From IMG/VR virus record IMGVR_UViG_3300023223_001411, positions 1 to 46,259 of that record: a stretch of DNA of 46,259 nt. The stretch is one strand, 5' to 3'. The first letter of the stretch is position 1. Each line of letters starts with the position of its first letter. Positions 6,273 through 13,431 of this stretch are shown here, one piece after another. The DNA comes from a virus. A program made the position numbers and the translations under genes. Below the pieces are notes generated by a model. The model saw nothing but the letters and a program-made list of their open reading frames with translations. It did no database searches and had not been told where the DNA came from.

Positions 6273-7164
6273 AGATGAAATAAAGCAAAGCGGCTCAGAC
6301 CTCCCTCCCAAAATTGTAATAATGGGTCAGGAAGGTGTAGGTAAATCCACATGTGCAAATGGCGCTCCCTCCCCTATCTTTCTATGCGCTGAAAACGGAT
6401 TGACCGGACCGGAATTTAGAAATACAAAAAACTGGGAGCCGGTTGCTTGGTCTGAGACATTAGATTTTCTTGAATGGCTTTCAAAAGGCGATCACCAATA
6501 CCAAACGCTGGTAATTGATACTGTTGACTGGCTTGAGTCCATGCTTTTTGAAAGTATGTGTATTGACCACAGCTTTACAGCCATGTCAGATTTCGGCTGG
6601 CGAAATGGCTACCAAGCCGCCGCTATGGAATTCCTTCGCTTTCTCCAGAGAATTGAAACCGTACAAAGCCAGACCGGAATGTTGGTTGTAATAAATTCCC
6701 ATGTGGATATACGGCTCTTTAAAAATCCGGTAGGTGATGATTACGATAAATACCAGATGAAAATCTGCAAGGAAATATCTGGTAAGCTGAGAGAATGGGC
6801 GGACGCTGTATTGTTTGCACACTTTGAATCTGTTGTAGTTAAAAAGGGCAATGATCAGCGACCAAAAGGTATTGGTGGTTCAAAACGTGTATTCCATACC
6901 ACTCACTGCGATGCATGGCAGGCAAAAAATAGATACGGAATGCCAGAGACCTTTGACTTCAAAAAGGAAAGCGGAATGAAAGATATTCTGGCTTACATCG
7001 ACAATGCCAATATCGATGTGGTAAATCTGAAAAACTCGATTACAACCATGGCAGACAAAAAATATGATAAGAAAAAAGCAAAGGAAATTCTGCAATTTGT
7101 AAAAACTGAATCAGATGTAAATAAATTAATCAAACTTGAAACTAAAATGAAAGAGGAGAAATGA
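6259..7164 (+). CDS. Sak4-like RecA-fold recombination ATPase
   Basis: A 301-residue ATPase with Walker A GQEGVGKST (residues 23-31) and Walker B LVIDTVDW (84-91), followed by the sensor-like VVINSHVDIR and a C-terminal Lys-rich helix. Size and motifs fit the phage AAA_24/Sak4 group, RecA-core ATPases that promote single-strand annealing or exchange together with a phage ssDNA-binding protein. Directly between the Cas4-like nuclease and the likely ssDNA-binding protein; overlaps the latter by four bases. Confidence 0.82.
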   Translation: MRNFKDEIKQSGSDLPPKIVIMGQEGVGKSTCANGAPSPIFLCAENGLTGPEFRNTKNWEPVAWSETLDFLEWLSKGDHQYQTLVIDTVDWLESMLFESMCIDHSFTAMSDFGWRNGYQAAAMEFLRFLQRIETVQSQTGMLVVINSHVDIRLFKNPVGDDYDKYQMKICKEISGKLREWADAVLFAHFESVVVKKGNDQRPKGIGGSKRVFHTTHCDAWQAKNRYGMPETFDFKKESGMKDILAYIDNANIDVVNLKNSITTMADKKYDKKKAKEILQFVKTESDVNKLIKLETKMKEEK

Positions 7165-7625
7165 ACGAAGTAACAATACCGAACGGTCGATACAATGCTG
7201 TGGTTGCGGATCATAGCCTTGCGGAGTCAACAAACACTGGTACACAATCCGTCAAATTAAAAATTGAATTGGTTACAAATTTTGATACTGGCAAGGATGC
7301 TCAGGGAACTTTATGGCACGATCTCTGGCTCAGTGAAAAGGCCATGAAATTTACGCTTGATACTCTGTACAAGGTTCTGGACTGGGAAGGTTTCGATATT
7401 AAGGAACTGAATAACGGTGAGGTGTTACAGGAGCGACCCGTTGTCATTGAAGTGAAAAATGAGGTTTGGGAGAAAAAATCACGCCCGAAAATAAAATACC
7501 TCGGAAAAACTTTCGGCATGACACGCAAAAGTGATGATGAACTGGATGAAATGGAACTGGTAAACCGCGATATTATGAATTACCGGCAAGATAATAACAT
7601 GCCAGAGCCGGGGCTGCCTATATAA
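7161..7625 (+). CDS. Probable ssDNA-binding protein (DUF669-like)
   Basis: A 154-residue beta-rich protein beginning with IPNGRYNAVVADHS, then VKLKIELVT and VVIEVKNEVW strands, and an acidic C-terminal region ending in a Pro/Gly tail. This is the form of the DUF669/SSB-like proteins that follow Sak4 ATPases in phage recombination modules. Coupled by ATGA with an AGAGGAG ribosome site. Assignment rests on order and fold pattern; I cannot see a diagnostic motif. Confidence 0.6.
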   Translation: MNEVTIPNGRYNAVVADHSLAESTNTGTQSVKLKIELVTNFDTGKDAQGTLWHDLWLSEKAMKFTLDTLYKVLDWEGFDIKELNNGEVLQERPVVIEVKNEVWEKKSRPKIKYLGKTFGMTRKSDDELDEMELVNRDIMNYRQDNNMPEPGLPI

Positions 7626-8177
7626 ATGCAATACCTGACTATCAAAAACCTTGAAAAATATCATCCCGGCTATAAAGACCGATCATTGATATGGTGTAAA
7701 ATCTATTTCTCTATGCTGAACTCTGATTATGAATTTGAAATGCTGGATGAAATTGCTTCATGGCGATACGTCAAATTCATAATGCTTCAGATTCAAACCA
7801 AAAAGCCAGTACCGCTTAACGAGTCATGGCTGAAGAAAAAAGGATTTGACTTCAAAAAACAGCCTATGTCCGTGACACTAAAAATGTTACATAAATTCAT
7901 CGATCTTGTAACAGAATGTAACGAAACCGTAACGCAGAGTAGAGTAGAGAAGAGTAGAGAAGAAGAAGAGAAGAAACCGTTACGCCTGCATGACTTCGTT
8001 CTGATTTCAGAAAAGGAGGCCAAACGATTGGCTGTGGACTATGGCCCGGAGAACTGCAAGGACTATACCAGAAGGCTCAATGAATACATAGGTAGTAAGG
8101 GCGATAAATACAAATCACATTATCATACGCTAAGGATGTGGATGGATAGAGATGGAAAACGAAGACCAAAAGTGTAA
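7626..8177 (+). CDS. Replisome organiser / replication initiation protein
   Basis: A 183-residue protein. The first 95 residues look like a winged helix (DRSLIWCKIYFSML ... WLKKKGFD). A charged linker (SREEEEKK) follows. The C-terminal 60 residues carry the pattern RRLNEYIGSKGDKYKSHYHT, ending in RMWM, which matches the C-terminal domain of phage replisome organisers that recruit the host helicase. The origin may lie inside or near this gene, as in lambda O, but no iterons are obvious. It overlaps the next gene by 26 bases. Confidence 0.72.
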   Translation: MQYLTIKNLEKYHPGYKDRSLIWCKIYFSMLNSDYEFEMLDEIASWRYVKFIMLQIQTKKPVPLNESWLKKKGFDFKKQPMSVTLKMLHKFIDLVTECNETVTQSRVEKSREEEEKKPLRLHDFVLISEKEAKRLAVDYGPENCKDYTRRLNEYIGSKGDKYKSHYHTLRMWMDRDGKRRPKV

Positions 8178-8565
8178 TCAGGACATATGCGATGGGCTGG
8201 GATGGGCGGTAATCCTGTTGGTAGCAGTGGGTGATACCAAGCGGGAGTTGGTGCCTAAATGCCACCTGAACCTACTACAGTCCTCTCTCTCCTCCATTGT
8301 GGCGAAGGGATACAGTATCAGGGATCAGGTCGTGAGGTGCGACTGTGAGCGCCACAAAGTGCTGAAACTGGCCTCAAACGTGAACCCTGAGAACGCATCC
8401 GTATTTGACATACCTGACTATGAGGGGAAATTAGACCTCCCTTTATTCTACAAGGATATTATTAAGCGTTCGCATCAATTCAAGTATGATGAAACAGCAG
8501 GCCGTTATGATATTCAAATGATGTGTAACTATCATGAGTTTTTAAATAAAATGGAGGAGAAGTGA
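8152..8565 (+). CDS. Hypothetical protein, 137 aa
   Basis: Start inside the end of the replication gene (MENEDQK). Contains a hydrophobic patch (GWAVILLVAVGD), a CDC-x2-H motif that may bind metal, and a conserved-looking acidic C-terminus. No family recognised. It ends in a GTGA overlap with the next gene. Confidence 0.55.
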   Translation: MENEDQKCNQDICDGLGWAVILLVAVGDTKRELVPKCHLNLLQSSLSSIVAKGYSIRDQVVRCDCERHKVLKLASNVNPENASVFDIPDYEGKLDLPLFYKDIIKRSHQFKYDETAGRYDIQMMCNYHEFLNKMEEK

Positions 8566-8822
8566 TATATCACCCTGACTTGTTTGGAGGCGAAACGCCC
8601 ATACTGCGACACATAAATCTGAGTCCATTCCAGCAATTCAGGATTCAAAATGACTACCGCAAAGGCGATAAGTCCAGCAATCATTGTGGTACTTGCAGAT
8701 ATTATACGATCCGCGAAGTTGCAAACAGGTATCATAAATGCCGTTTAATGGGCGTTACTGCCTCTGTAGCCACTGATATCAGAAAGTTTGGCGTATGTGA
8801 TAGGTGGCTTGGAAATGATTAA
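8562..8822 (+). CDS. Small zinc-binding phage protein, GTG start
   Basis: An 86-residue protein starting at GTG, with GGAGGAG seven bases upstream. Its second half shows CGTCRYY ... YHKCRL ... ATDIR ... CDRW, a four-cysteine pattern I recognise from many phage genes placed just before VRR-NUC nucleases. Likely a zinc protein of the replication operon; biochemical role unknown. Confidence 0.65.
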   Translation: MIYHPDLFGGETPILRHINLSPFQQFRIQNDYRKGDKSSNHCGTCRYYTIREVANRYHKCRLMGVTASVATDIRKFGVCDRWLGND

Positions 8823-9243
8823 ACGCAAGCCACCCAAAAAAGCAAAAACACTAGAAAAGGAGATTCAGGCATATGTCGATTGGAAAATCAAGAATGAGGG
8901 CTGGCCTTGTATACGTATTCCAGATGCTCTTTACAAAGCTGTTTTCCGTGCTGGCAATAACATTCCACCTCACGTGGGTAATATTATTAGTCAGTATCTT
9001 ACTGGTCTACCGGATAATATTGTCTGTCTTGGAATGGGTACGAGATTCTTTTTGGGCTGTTCTGTTGAAAATAAGTCCGATGTCGGAAAGCTACATGGAA
9101 AGCAGAAAGAGTGGGCGCGAAAACTCAATACAAATCTGGTACGAACCAGACCGGAAATCGACAGAATATTAAAACAAATGGAGAAATTACACGCTCTATT
9201 GGAAGTTGAGGTGATTAAATTTGAGGAAGAAAATGGACCCTGA
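8815..9243 (+). CDS. VRR-NUC domain nuclease
   Basis: A 142-residue protein, taking the ATG at 8815 that overlaps the previous stop. It shows the VRR-NUC motifs in order: an N-terminal helix (LEKEIQAYVDWK), GLPDNIVCL (the Asp), ENKSD (the E-x-K) and GKQKEWARKL (the family's Q-x2-W helix). VRR-NUC proteins are PD-(D/E)XK nucleases related to FAN1 and to phage Holliday-junction or flap nucleases. It probably resolves replication or recombination intermediates. Confidence 0.8.
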   Translation: MIKRKPPKKAKTLEKEIQAYVDWKIKNEGWPCIRIPDALYKAVFRAGNNIPPHVGNIISQYLTGLPDNIVCLGMGTRFFLGCSVENKSDVGKLHGKQKEWARKLNTNLVRTRPEIDRILKQMEKLHALLEVEVIKFEEENGP

Positions 9244-9319
9244 TCACGAGATGTATCTATTTTTGGGTGCAATAGTTATACTGGCGGTAATTTTAAAGGC
9301 AATCGGAGTGATACCATGA
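9233..9319 (+). CDS. 28-aa membrane peptide
   Basis: Starts inside the end of the nuclease gene, with GAGGAAG just upstream, and overlaps the next start as ATGA. The peptide is a short acidic lead (MDPDHEMY) followed by one membrane helix (LFLGAIVILAVIL). Coupling on both sides supports translation; function unknown. Confidence 0.5.
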   Translation: MDPDHEMYLFLGAIVILAVILKAIGVIP

Positions 9320-9570
9320 GGATTAACAGAGACAGTTTTTACTTTACCATATTGAAATCAGCTATCAATGATTCCACTGGCCCGTTTGATATGGAGGACA
9401 TTGACATATATGTGCTGGAAGCCTGTAAAAAATCGAGCGACTTCCCTCACCGGATGCAAGCAATAAAGGAATTAGCGGTGGATGCCAAGCAACCTATCAA
9501 CAAAGACAATCTAATTACTATAATGAATCAAATAATTGATATAGTGGATGAATCAACGGGAAGAAATTAA
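9316..9570 (+). CDS. Hypothetical protein, 84 aa
   Basis: ATGA-coupled, ribosome site TCGGAGTG. All-helical acidic protein starting MRINRDSFYF, without cysteines in pairs. No family recognised. It overlaps the next gene by 23 bases. Confidence 0.55.
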   Translation: MRINRDSFYFTILKSAINDSTGPFDMEDIDIYVLEACKKSSDFPHRMQAIKELAVDAKQPINKDNLITIMNQIIDIVDESTGRN

Positions 9571-9826
9571 ATTAGCCGTACTGGACGCTTTGCAGGAATT
9601 CCAGCCAGAGAGTCAGGATGACACTTGGGTTGGACTAGAAGGGGCGGCACAGCGCTTAGGCATCACTAAAAAGACTGTCATAAATCGAATATATGAATGG
9701 AAACGCGGGAACCTTGACTTGGCAAAGCCATTCTTTACAAAGGTTCGTGTGTACAAGCCAAAGGGCTGTGATTATAGATTCAGGAAGAATGATATTGATA
9801 AGTATATAGTGCAGTCAAAACTTTAA
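9548..9826 (+). CDS. Small HTH protein (MerR/excisionase-like)
   Basis: A 92-residue protein with a helix-turn-helix of the HTH_17 type (LEGAAQRLGITKKTVINRI), followed by a basic wing ending in DYRFRKNDIDKYI, the usual end of AlpA/Xis-like proteins. Last gene of the rightward operon; its stop overlaps the stop of the convergent gene at 9823. It could be the excisionase partner of the integrase or a late switch protein. The distance from int makes either only a suggestion. Confidence 0.65.
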   Translation: MNQREEIKLAVLDALQEFQPESQDDTWVGLEGAAQRLGITKKTVINRIYEWKRGNLDLAKPFFTKVRVYKPKGCDYRFRKNDIDKYIVQSKL

Positions 9827-9987
9827 TCAAATGTCTCATTTAATAATGTCATAAATTTAGTCCAATCGCAATTGCATTTAAGTGGATTGTGCGCTCCATC
9901 AGTCATAGTTATATGCTCACACCAGCTTGCATGCCCCACGTGAGCTGCCATCGTTTCAAGGAGCAACTTTAGTTTTTTTTCATTCAT
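9823..9987 (-). CDS. Small Cys/His protein, 54 aa
   Basis: Starts MNEKKLKLLL and has His and Cys spaced as H-x3-SWCEH ... KCNCDW, a pattern seen in short phage zinc proteins (HASWCEHITM, then a Cys-x-Cys-DW). It overlaps the upstream gene by eight bases and is the last gene of the leftward operon. Function unknown. Confidence 0.6.
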   Translation of the reverse strand: MNEKKLKLLLETMAAHVGHASWCEHITMTDGAHNPLKCNCDWTKFMTLLNETFD

Positions 9988-10177
9988 TTGGCACTAATGG
10001 TATCGGTCCATACCACCACCATTTGGAATACTTCTCTGTTATTTTTACTATTGCTTCATTAATCATATACGGCTGTCCTTCTATAATTATAACCTGTTCT
10101 CTAACTACGGATTTAACAACTGGATTATTTCTCAGATAAAGACCTTCCTCGGTCGGTATATTATGCGTCCATTTCAC
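9980..10177 (-). CDS. Hypothetical small phage protein, 65 aa
   Basis: Starts MKWTHNIPTEEGLYL, the opening of a widespread type of short phage protein of unknown function (W-x-x-x-x-P-x-x-x-G-x-Y). The rest is strand-rich and ends in WWWYGPIP. It overlaps the TIGR02147 gene by four bases. Confidence 0.6.
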   Translation of the reverse strand: MKWTHNIPTEEGLYLRNNPVVKSVVREQVIIIEGQPYMINEAIVKITEKYSKWWWYGPIPLVPNE

Positions 10178-11004
10178 TTAAAATCCTTTGTAGCTTGGCA
10201 AAACTGCATAGTCAAAACGGACACCCTGTCTACCTTTTCATAATCAGCAAGGGCAATGGCCTCCACGCTTTTTTTAAATTTTAACACCTCTCTGCTTACG
10301 TCATTCAGCGCATTTTCCGATAGCGACATTGCTACGTGTATCGTGGACACTTTCTCCATATTGTCAATAATATTGGCTCTTTTCAGAAAAGCACCCACGG
10401 CTGATTTATGTAAATTATTTCTACCTATTGAACCACTTTTATATGCCAGTTCGAAAGCTTTTTTTACCGGCTTCCAAAATCCCTCTTTGTTTTTTCTGAT
10501 TAATTTTAATCTCTTAAATAATTTAATAGAAGCCCTTGCCTCATAGTTCCTGATTGCGGGCCGGAGCAATGACGCCAAACTATCGTAATCGTTTTTAACA
10601 TTGCGGATTCTTAGCAGGTTCAATATAACAGGATTGTACCAATCCCTATAAACCTCAGATAAATAGTATTCCTCTGTGCGCCCAAATTTTCTATTACTAT
10701 CAACTAAATTTTTATAAGCTATGTTTTTTTTATCATACGTTTTAGCCTTGCTGAACGCAACCAAGCATCTGAAGTATATCTCCCTATATTTCAGAAGGCC
10801 CATGACTTTCAGAAATTTTTCCACCCAATCTTTTGATAAGTGGCGCCTGCCAGCCATTAATTCATTCAAAAATCCAGTTGAATTAAACCCTGCTCTCCTT
10901 GCGAATTCCCTTACAGTAAATCTTCTTCTTGTTCTTTTCTCATGCCGGAACCAATCCTTTATAAATTCCCTGTAGTCCATATACTCATATATTTCTACTG
11001 CCAT
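10174..11004 (-). CDS. TIGR02147-family putative regulator
   Basis: A 276-residue protein with the TIGR02147/DUF4423 layout: N-terminal EYMDYREFIKDW, then FARRAGFNSTGFLNELM and GRRHLS (an HTH-like helix pair), EIYFRCLVAFSKAKT, and a long helical C-terminal half. The family is expanded in Fibrobacter succinogenes and occurs in Chitinivibrionia and Bdellovibrio relatives, where it is thought to be a DNA-binding regulator. GGAGG lies nine bases before the ATG. In this phage it could be the lysogeny regulator or a copy taken from the host; which is not shown. Confidence 0.82.
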   Translation of the reverse strand: MAVEIYEYMDYREFIKDWFRHEKRTRRRFTVREFARRAGFNSTGFLNELMAGRRHLSKDWVEKFLKVMGLLKYREIYFRCLVAFSKAKTYDKKNIAYKNLVDSNRKFGRTEEYYLSEVYRDWYNPVILNLLRIRNVKNDYDSLASLLRPAIRNYEARASIKLFKRLKLIRKNKEGFWKPVKKAFELAYKSGSIGRNNLHKSAVGAFLKRANIIDNMEKVSTIHVAMSLSENALNDVSREVLKFKKSVEAIALADYEKVDRVSVLTMQFCQATKDFK

Positions 11005-11019
11005 TTTCGCTTGCCTCCT

Positions 11020-11574
11020 TCAGTTTTTGTCCTTCTTTATTTTTAAAGCAGCCCTGACTCGTTTGACCATTTTCTTATGACCGGCTTCTGCTTCTTCATA
11101 TGTTGAATAACGATCCATTTCCGAATCCATTGGACCTTGAAATACCATTGTCTCGAAGAGCAAAGGACATCCCTTGTCGAATAACGAATGATCCAGTCCC
11201 AAAAAAACTGTTGATATATATATGCGGCCTATTCTTGTTTCTGATACATGCCTCTGCGCTTCCTCAAACCATTTAGCCCAAGCAAGCACGGTGTCCACAT
11301 TGACGGTCTCACGTCCGACCAATATATAGTAATTAGTTGCAAATCTGTCAAGCGCATCATACGCTCTTAAATTTTGAATATCAGTATATATTATTTTTTG
11401 ACCACAACCCACGCAATTATCTTTTTCAGACAATTTGCCAAATCCGTTAACTCTTGCAACCAACAACAATCCATCCTCACATTTGGGACATTTGGATTTG
11501 AACTTAGAATATTCGGAATCACGAACAAGCTCACTGTGGGGGATCTTTAATACAGGTTTATCTATGTTTTCCAT
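11020..11574 (-). CDS. Conserved phage protein with zinc ribbon, 184 aa
   Basis: CPKC (residues about 29-32) and CVGC (about 54-57) form a zinc ribbon. The C-terminal third, with STVFLGLDHSLFDKG, then PLLFETMVFQGP and YEEAEAGH, matches a frequent phage protein of unknown function (pattern VFLGLDH ... LFETMVFGG ... T.EEA..GH). It starts two bases after the upstream gene's stop. Confidence 0.65.
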   Translation of the reverse strand: MENIDKPVLKIPHSELVRDSEYSKFKSKCPKCEDGLLLVARVNGFGKLSEKDNCVGCGQKIIYTDIQNLRAYDALDRFATNYYILVGRETVNVDTVLAWAKWFEEAQRHVSETRIGRIYISTVFLGLDHSLFDKGCPLLFETMVFQGPMDSEMDRYSTYEEAEAGHKKMVKRVRAALKIKKDKN

Positions 11575-11576
11575 TT

Positions 11577-12080
11577 TTAGTCCTCAAACATTGTGGCTAA
11601 TCTGCCAGCAATTTTTTCAGCCGCACTCCAGTCTGTCTCGTCATCTTCAAATGCGATGTCACCATTTCCTATCTTTTTATAAGGAAATAAGCGGAAATTT
11701 TTATCACCGGACTTATGAACAAGGGCTACCGTTATGGCGTCTTGCCTGTTATAAAAGGGCTGGTCACTGGGCATGTGGTTGCTGGCAAACTCCTCCGCTT
11801 CCGCTTCGCTCATTTCTTTTCTGTCAAATTTCGATACCCACACATCATTAATGAATATATAGGCATCTGGCTTAGCTTCTTTCACCATAAATTTAAGCAT
11901 CCGAAATTTCTCGCTCTTTTCGTCATGGGTATCCCATTCATACGGTATTAGACCTACGTTAATCCGCGTATATAAATCATGGAGCATAACAAACAGCGGC
12001 CGCACTTCCCCTGTTTCAAGTAACTCCTCTTTAGCTGTAGCGATCATCGATTCCATTATGTGTGTGAATTTTCTATGCAT
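11577..12080 (-). CDS. Conserved phage hypothetical protein
   Basis: I take the ATG at 12080 (MHRKFTH), which overlaps the previous stop by eight bases. An earlier ATG at 12158 has a fine AAGGAAAGG site but would overlap the upstream gene by 86 bases, so the start is uncertain. The middle pattern, AYIFINDVWVSKF ... MPSDQPFYNRQDAITV, then FRLFPYKKIGNG, corresponds to a common phage and plasmid protein (EAWM ... PS..P.R.E.L) of unknown function. Confidence 0.6.
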   Translation of the reverse strand: MHRKFTHIMESMIATAKEELLETGEVRPLFVMLHDLYTRINVGLIPYEWDTHDEKSEKFRMLKFMVKEAKPDAYIFINDVWVSKFDRKEMSEAEAEEFASNHMPSDQPFYNRQDAITVALVHKSGDKNFRLFPYKKIGNGDIAFEDDETDWSAAEKIAGRLATMFED

Positions 12081-12381
12081 CAAAAATCTCTTGAATCTCA
12101 TGCTCATAAGCAAGCTCACTATGTCTCTGGCCTTTTTCATCTTTAATTTGCCCACCATACACCCTTTCCTTCCAGTCCATATGATGCCCTTCGTCTGTTA
12201 CTCTTTTTTCAAACAACATGTTCGCCATGTTATCCCGCAGATTATACCAGCGCTTGCCATGGAACAGGTCAACATCCTCTCCATCAATAGTTATAATCGG
12301 AGTGCTCGTACCGTATTTCTTTTTAAAATACGGGGAAAAACCCAGTATTTGATAATCCTTACCTTTTATAATTTTCCTCAC
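12073..12381 (-). CDS. Hypothetical protein, about 102 aa, GTG start
   Basis: Best start is GTG at 12381, which overlaps the previous stop as GTGA; TTG at 12384 is an alternative. A basic, aromatic-rich protein (FSPYFKKKYG) with a conserved-looking GKRWYNLRDNM centre. No family recognised. Confidence 0.5.
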   Translation of the reverse strand: MRKIIKGKDYQILGFSPYFKKKYGTSTPIITIDGEDVDLFHGKRWYNLRDNMANMLFEKRVTDEGHHMDWKERVYGGQIKDEKGQRHSELAYEHEIQEIFDA

Positions 12382-12770
12382 CAATCCTGCCCTTCCATTA
12401 ATTCAATAATTTCCAGCTCATCTTCAATGTCAATGTTGTGAATTTTTACCTTGAAATACGCCTTGTCCTCATCCTCTAAATGATACTTTTTCCATATTTT
12501 ATCTACGAACGGTAGTACCTTCTCCCATGTGCGGTCTTTATTATATGCAAAACCGCCTCCACCCATAACCGATAAGCTACCGGTTTGAGGCATCTGAATT
12601 CTAATCACATCCTCTATCGTTTCGCCGCACTTCCCTTCTTTATGCCGCTTCCTTACATGTATTATATTATCAACATAAACATGAGGACTTTTCTGTAATT
12701 CTGCCAGCTTTTCATCTGCATCTGGACAGTCGCACCACCTGAGATTCTTTTTACATATTAAACAGGTCAT
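12378..12770 (-). CDS. Zinc-knuckle conserved phage protein, 130 aa
   Basis: The ATG at 12770 follows GAAGGA and overlaps the previous stop as ATGA, so it is preferred over an upstream in-frame start at 12872. The N-terminus CLICKKNLRWCDCPD gives C-x2-C plus C-x-C, then the helix ADEKLAELQKSPHVYVD. That combination is frequent in phage and plasmid small proteins with no known function. Confidence 0.6.
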   Translation of the reverse strand: MTCLICKKNLRWCDCPDADEKLAELQKSPHVYVDNIIHVRKRHKEGKCGETIEDVIRIQMPQTGSLSVMGGGGFAYNKDRTWEKVLPFVDKIWKKYHLEDEDKAYFKVKIHNIDIEDELEIIELMEGQDW

Positions 12771-13162
12771 TCCTTCGCCCTTGTTAATACGTCCCGAACC
12801 GTTTCCAATATACTTTCTGACTTTGCCAATATGCGTGCAATGTCGATTGAGTTGAACGGGCCTTCCTGACATATCTCCACAATATCAATCAGATTGGTTT
12901 CGCAATACTCCAATCCATTCTTGTCATTGGGAAACACTATTGCTTTTTTGGGGTGAAGGACTTTTCTCAAAAGGCCAACCAACTCAACCTTGGGCCACTT
13001 CATCATCTCTACATGCCATTCAATACTGAAGGGCTCGCCCTTATCCTTAGCCATTTCAGCTTCTTTCAATGACGCGGTGATAACTCGGTGCAAAGATGAG
13101 GTTGGTATCTTACCATCCGGTCCCCAAATACTATCTATCATTTCCTGTGTAATTAGATTCAT
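12767..13162 (-). CDS. Hypothetical protein, 131 aa, first gene of leftward operon
   Basis: The frame is open to 13201, but AAAGGAG sits eight bases before the ATG at 13162 (MNLITQEM), and the extra N-terminal codons only translate two ATTTGTGCAT attP repeats. Helical, with EEMID-like and DIARILAKSESILETV segments resembling an HTH at the C-terminus. A regulatory role is possible but not shown. Confidence 0.55.
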   Translation of the reverse strand: MNLITQEMIDSIWGPDGKIPTSSLHRVITASLKEAEMAKDKGEPFSIEWHVEMMKWPKVELVGLLRKVLHPKKAIVFPNDKNGLEYCETNLIDIVEICQEGPFNSIDIARILAKSESILETVRDVLTRAKE

Positions 13163-13179
13163 ACCCATATCTCCTTTAT

Positions 13180-13202
13180 ATTTGTGCATGTATTTGTGCA
13201 TA
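13180..13202. repeat. attP arm repeats, left pair
   Basis: Two copies of ATTTGTGCAT (from 13180 and 13192) at 12-base spacing, on the left side of the tRNA-like core. Together with the pair at 13392-13418 they have the arrangement of integrase or excisionase arm-binding sites. They also lie over the start of the leftward operon, so binding could affect its expression. Confidence 0.55.
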
Positions 13203-13242
13203 CAGTTCGGGATCGCTCGGGATCGGACGGGCTTATTAAAAA

Positions 13243-13272
13243 ATTTTAGCGCGCCCGATCACCGACGGTAAA
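13243..13272 (-). promoter_or_regulatory. Possible leftward promoter TTTACC-18-TAAAAT
   Basis: On the minus strand, TTTACC (13272-13267) and TAAAAT (13248-13243) are 18 bases apart. It lies between the attP core and the leftward operon. The -10 region is flanked by a bulged inverted repeat, GATCGGGC ... GCCCGTCCGATC, and by two direct copies of TCGGGATCG (13207-13215 and 13217-13225), which could be operators. Moderate match only. Confidence 0.35.
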
Positions 13273-13284
13273 CCCGAAAAAAGC

Positions 13285-13332
13285 TGGTGAGCCAGATAGG
13301 ATTTGAACCTATGACAAATGCCTTAAAAGGGC
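13285..13332 (-). other. attP core: 3' half of tRNA-Lys(UUU)
   Basis: Read on the minus strand, 13332 to 13285 gives an anticodon loop CTTTTAA (anticodon TTT), the 3' anticodon arm GGCAT, a variable loop, a perfect T-arm ATAGG-TTCAAAT-CCTAT, the acceptor strand CTGGCTC, discriminator A and CCA. The 5' half of the tRNA (acceptor, D-arm) is missing, so it is not a functional tRNA gene. This is the expected form of an attP that recombines within a host tRNA-Lys gene and restores its 3' end. Integrase lies 100 bases away. Confidence 0.85.
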
Positions 13333-13355
13333 CTTTGATTCGGAAGCTCACCACC

Positions 13356-13384
13356 GAAAAAGCGTTATCCCGCAAGGCTTTTTC
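13356..13384 (-). terminator. Hairpin between int and attP core
   Basis: GAAAAAGC (13356-13363) and GCTTTTTC (13377-13384) form an 8-bp stem with a 13-base loop. On the minus strand, the direction of int transcription, the 3' arm is T-rich, so it would act as a terminator between int and the attP core. Confidence 0.55.
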
Positions 13385-13391
13385 GCAAACC

Positions 13392-13418
13392 ATTTGTGTA
13401 TGTACATATTTGTGCATA
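13392..13418. repeat. attP arm repeats, right pair
   Basis: ATTTGTGTAT (13392) and ATTTGTGCAT (13408) on the int side of the core, 16 bases apart. They have the same orientation and nearly the same sequence as the left pair at 13180-13202. Confidence 0.55.
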
Positions 13419-13431
13419 AATTTGGCTATAT

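Noticed and set aside
12771-12872. Longer N-terminus for the zinc-knuckle gene at 12378
   Set aside because: The extension lies inside the upstream gene, whereas ATG 12770 has a ribosome site and an ATGA overlap.
13285-13353. Complete tRNA-Lys gene on the minus strand, helped by a GGTGAGC ... GCTCACC inverted repeat
   Set aside because: The 5' side has no D-arm and only four to five acceptor pairs; the total length is about 65 bases. It fits an attP core carrying only the tRNA 3' half.
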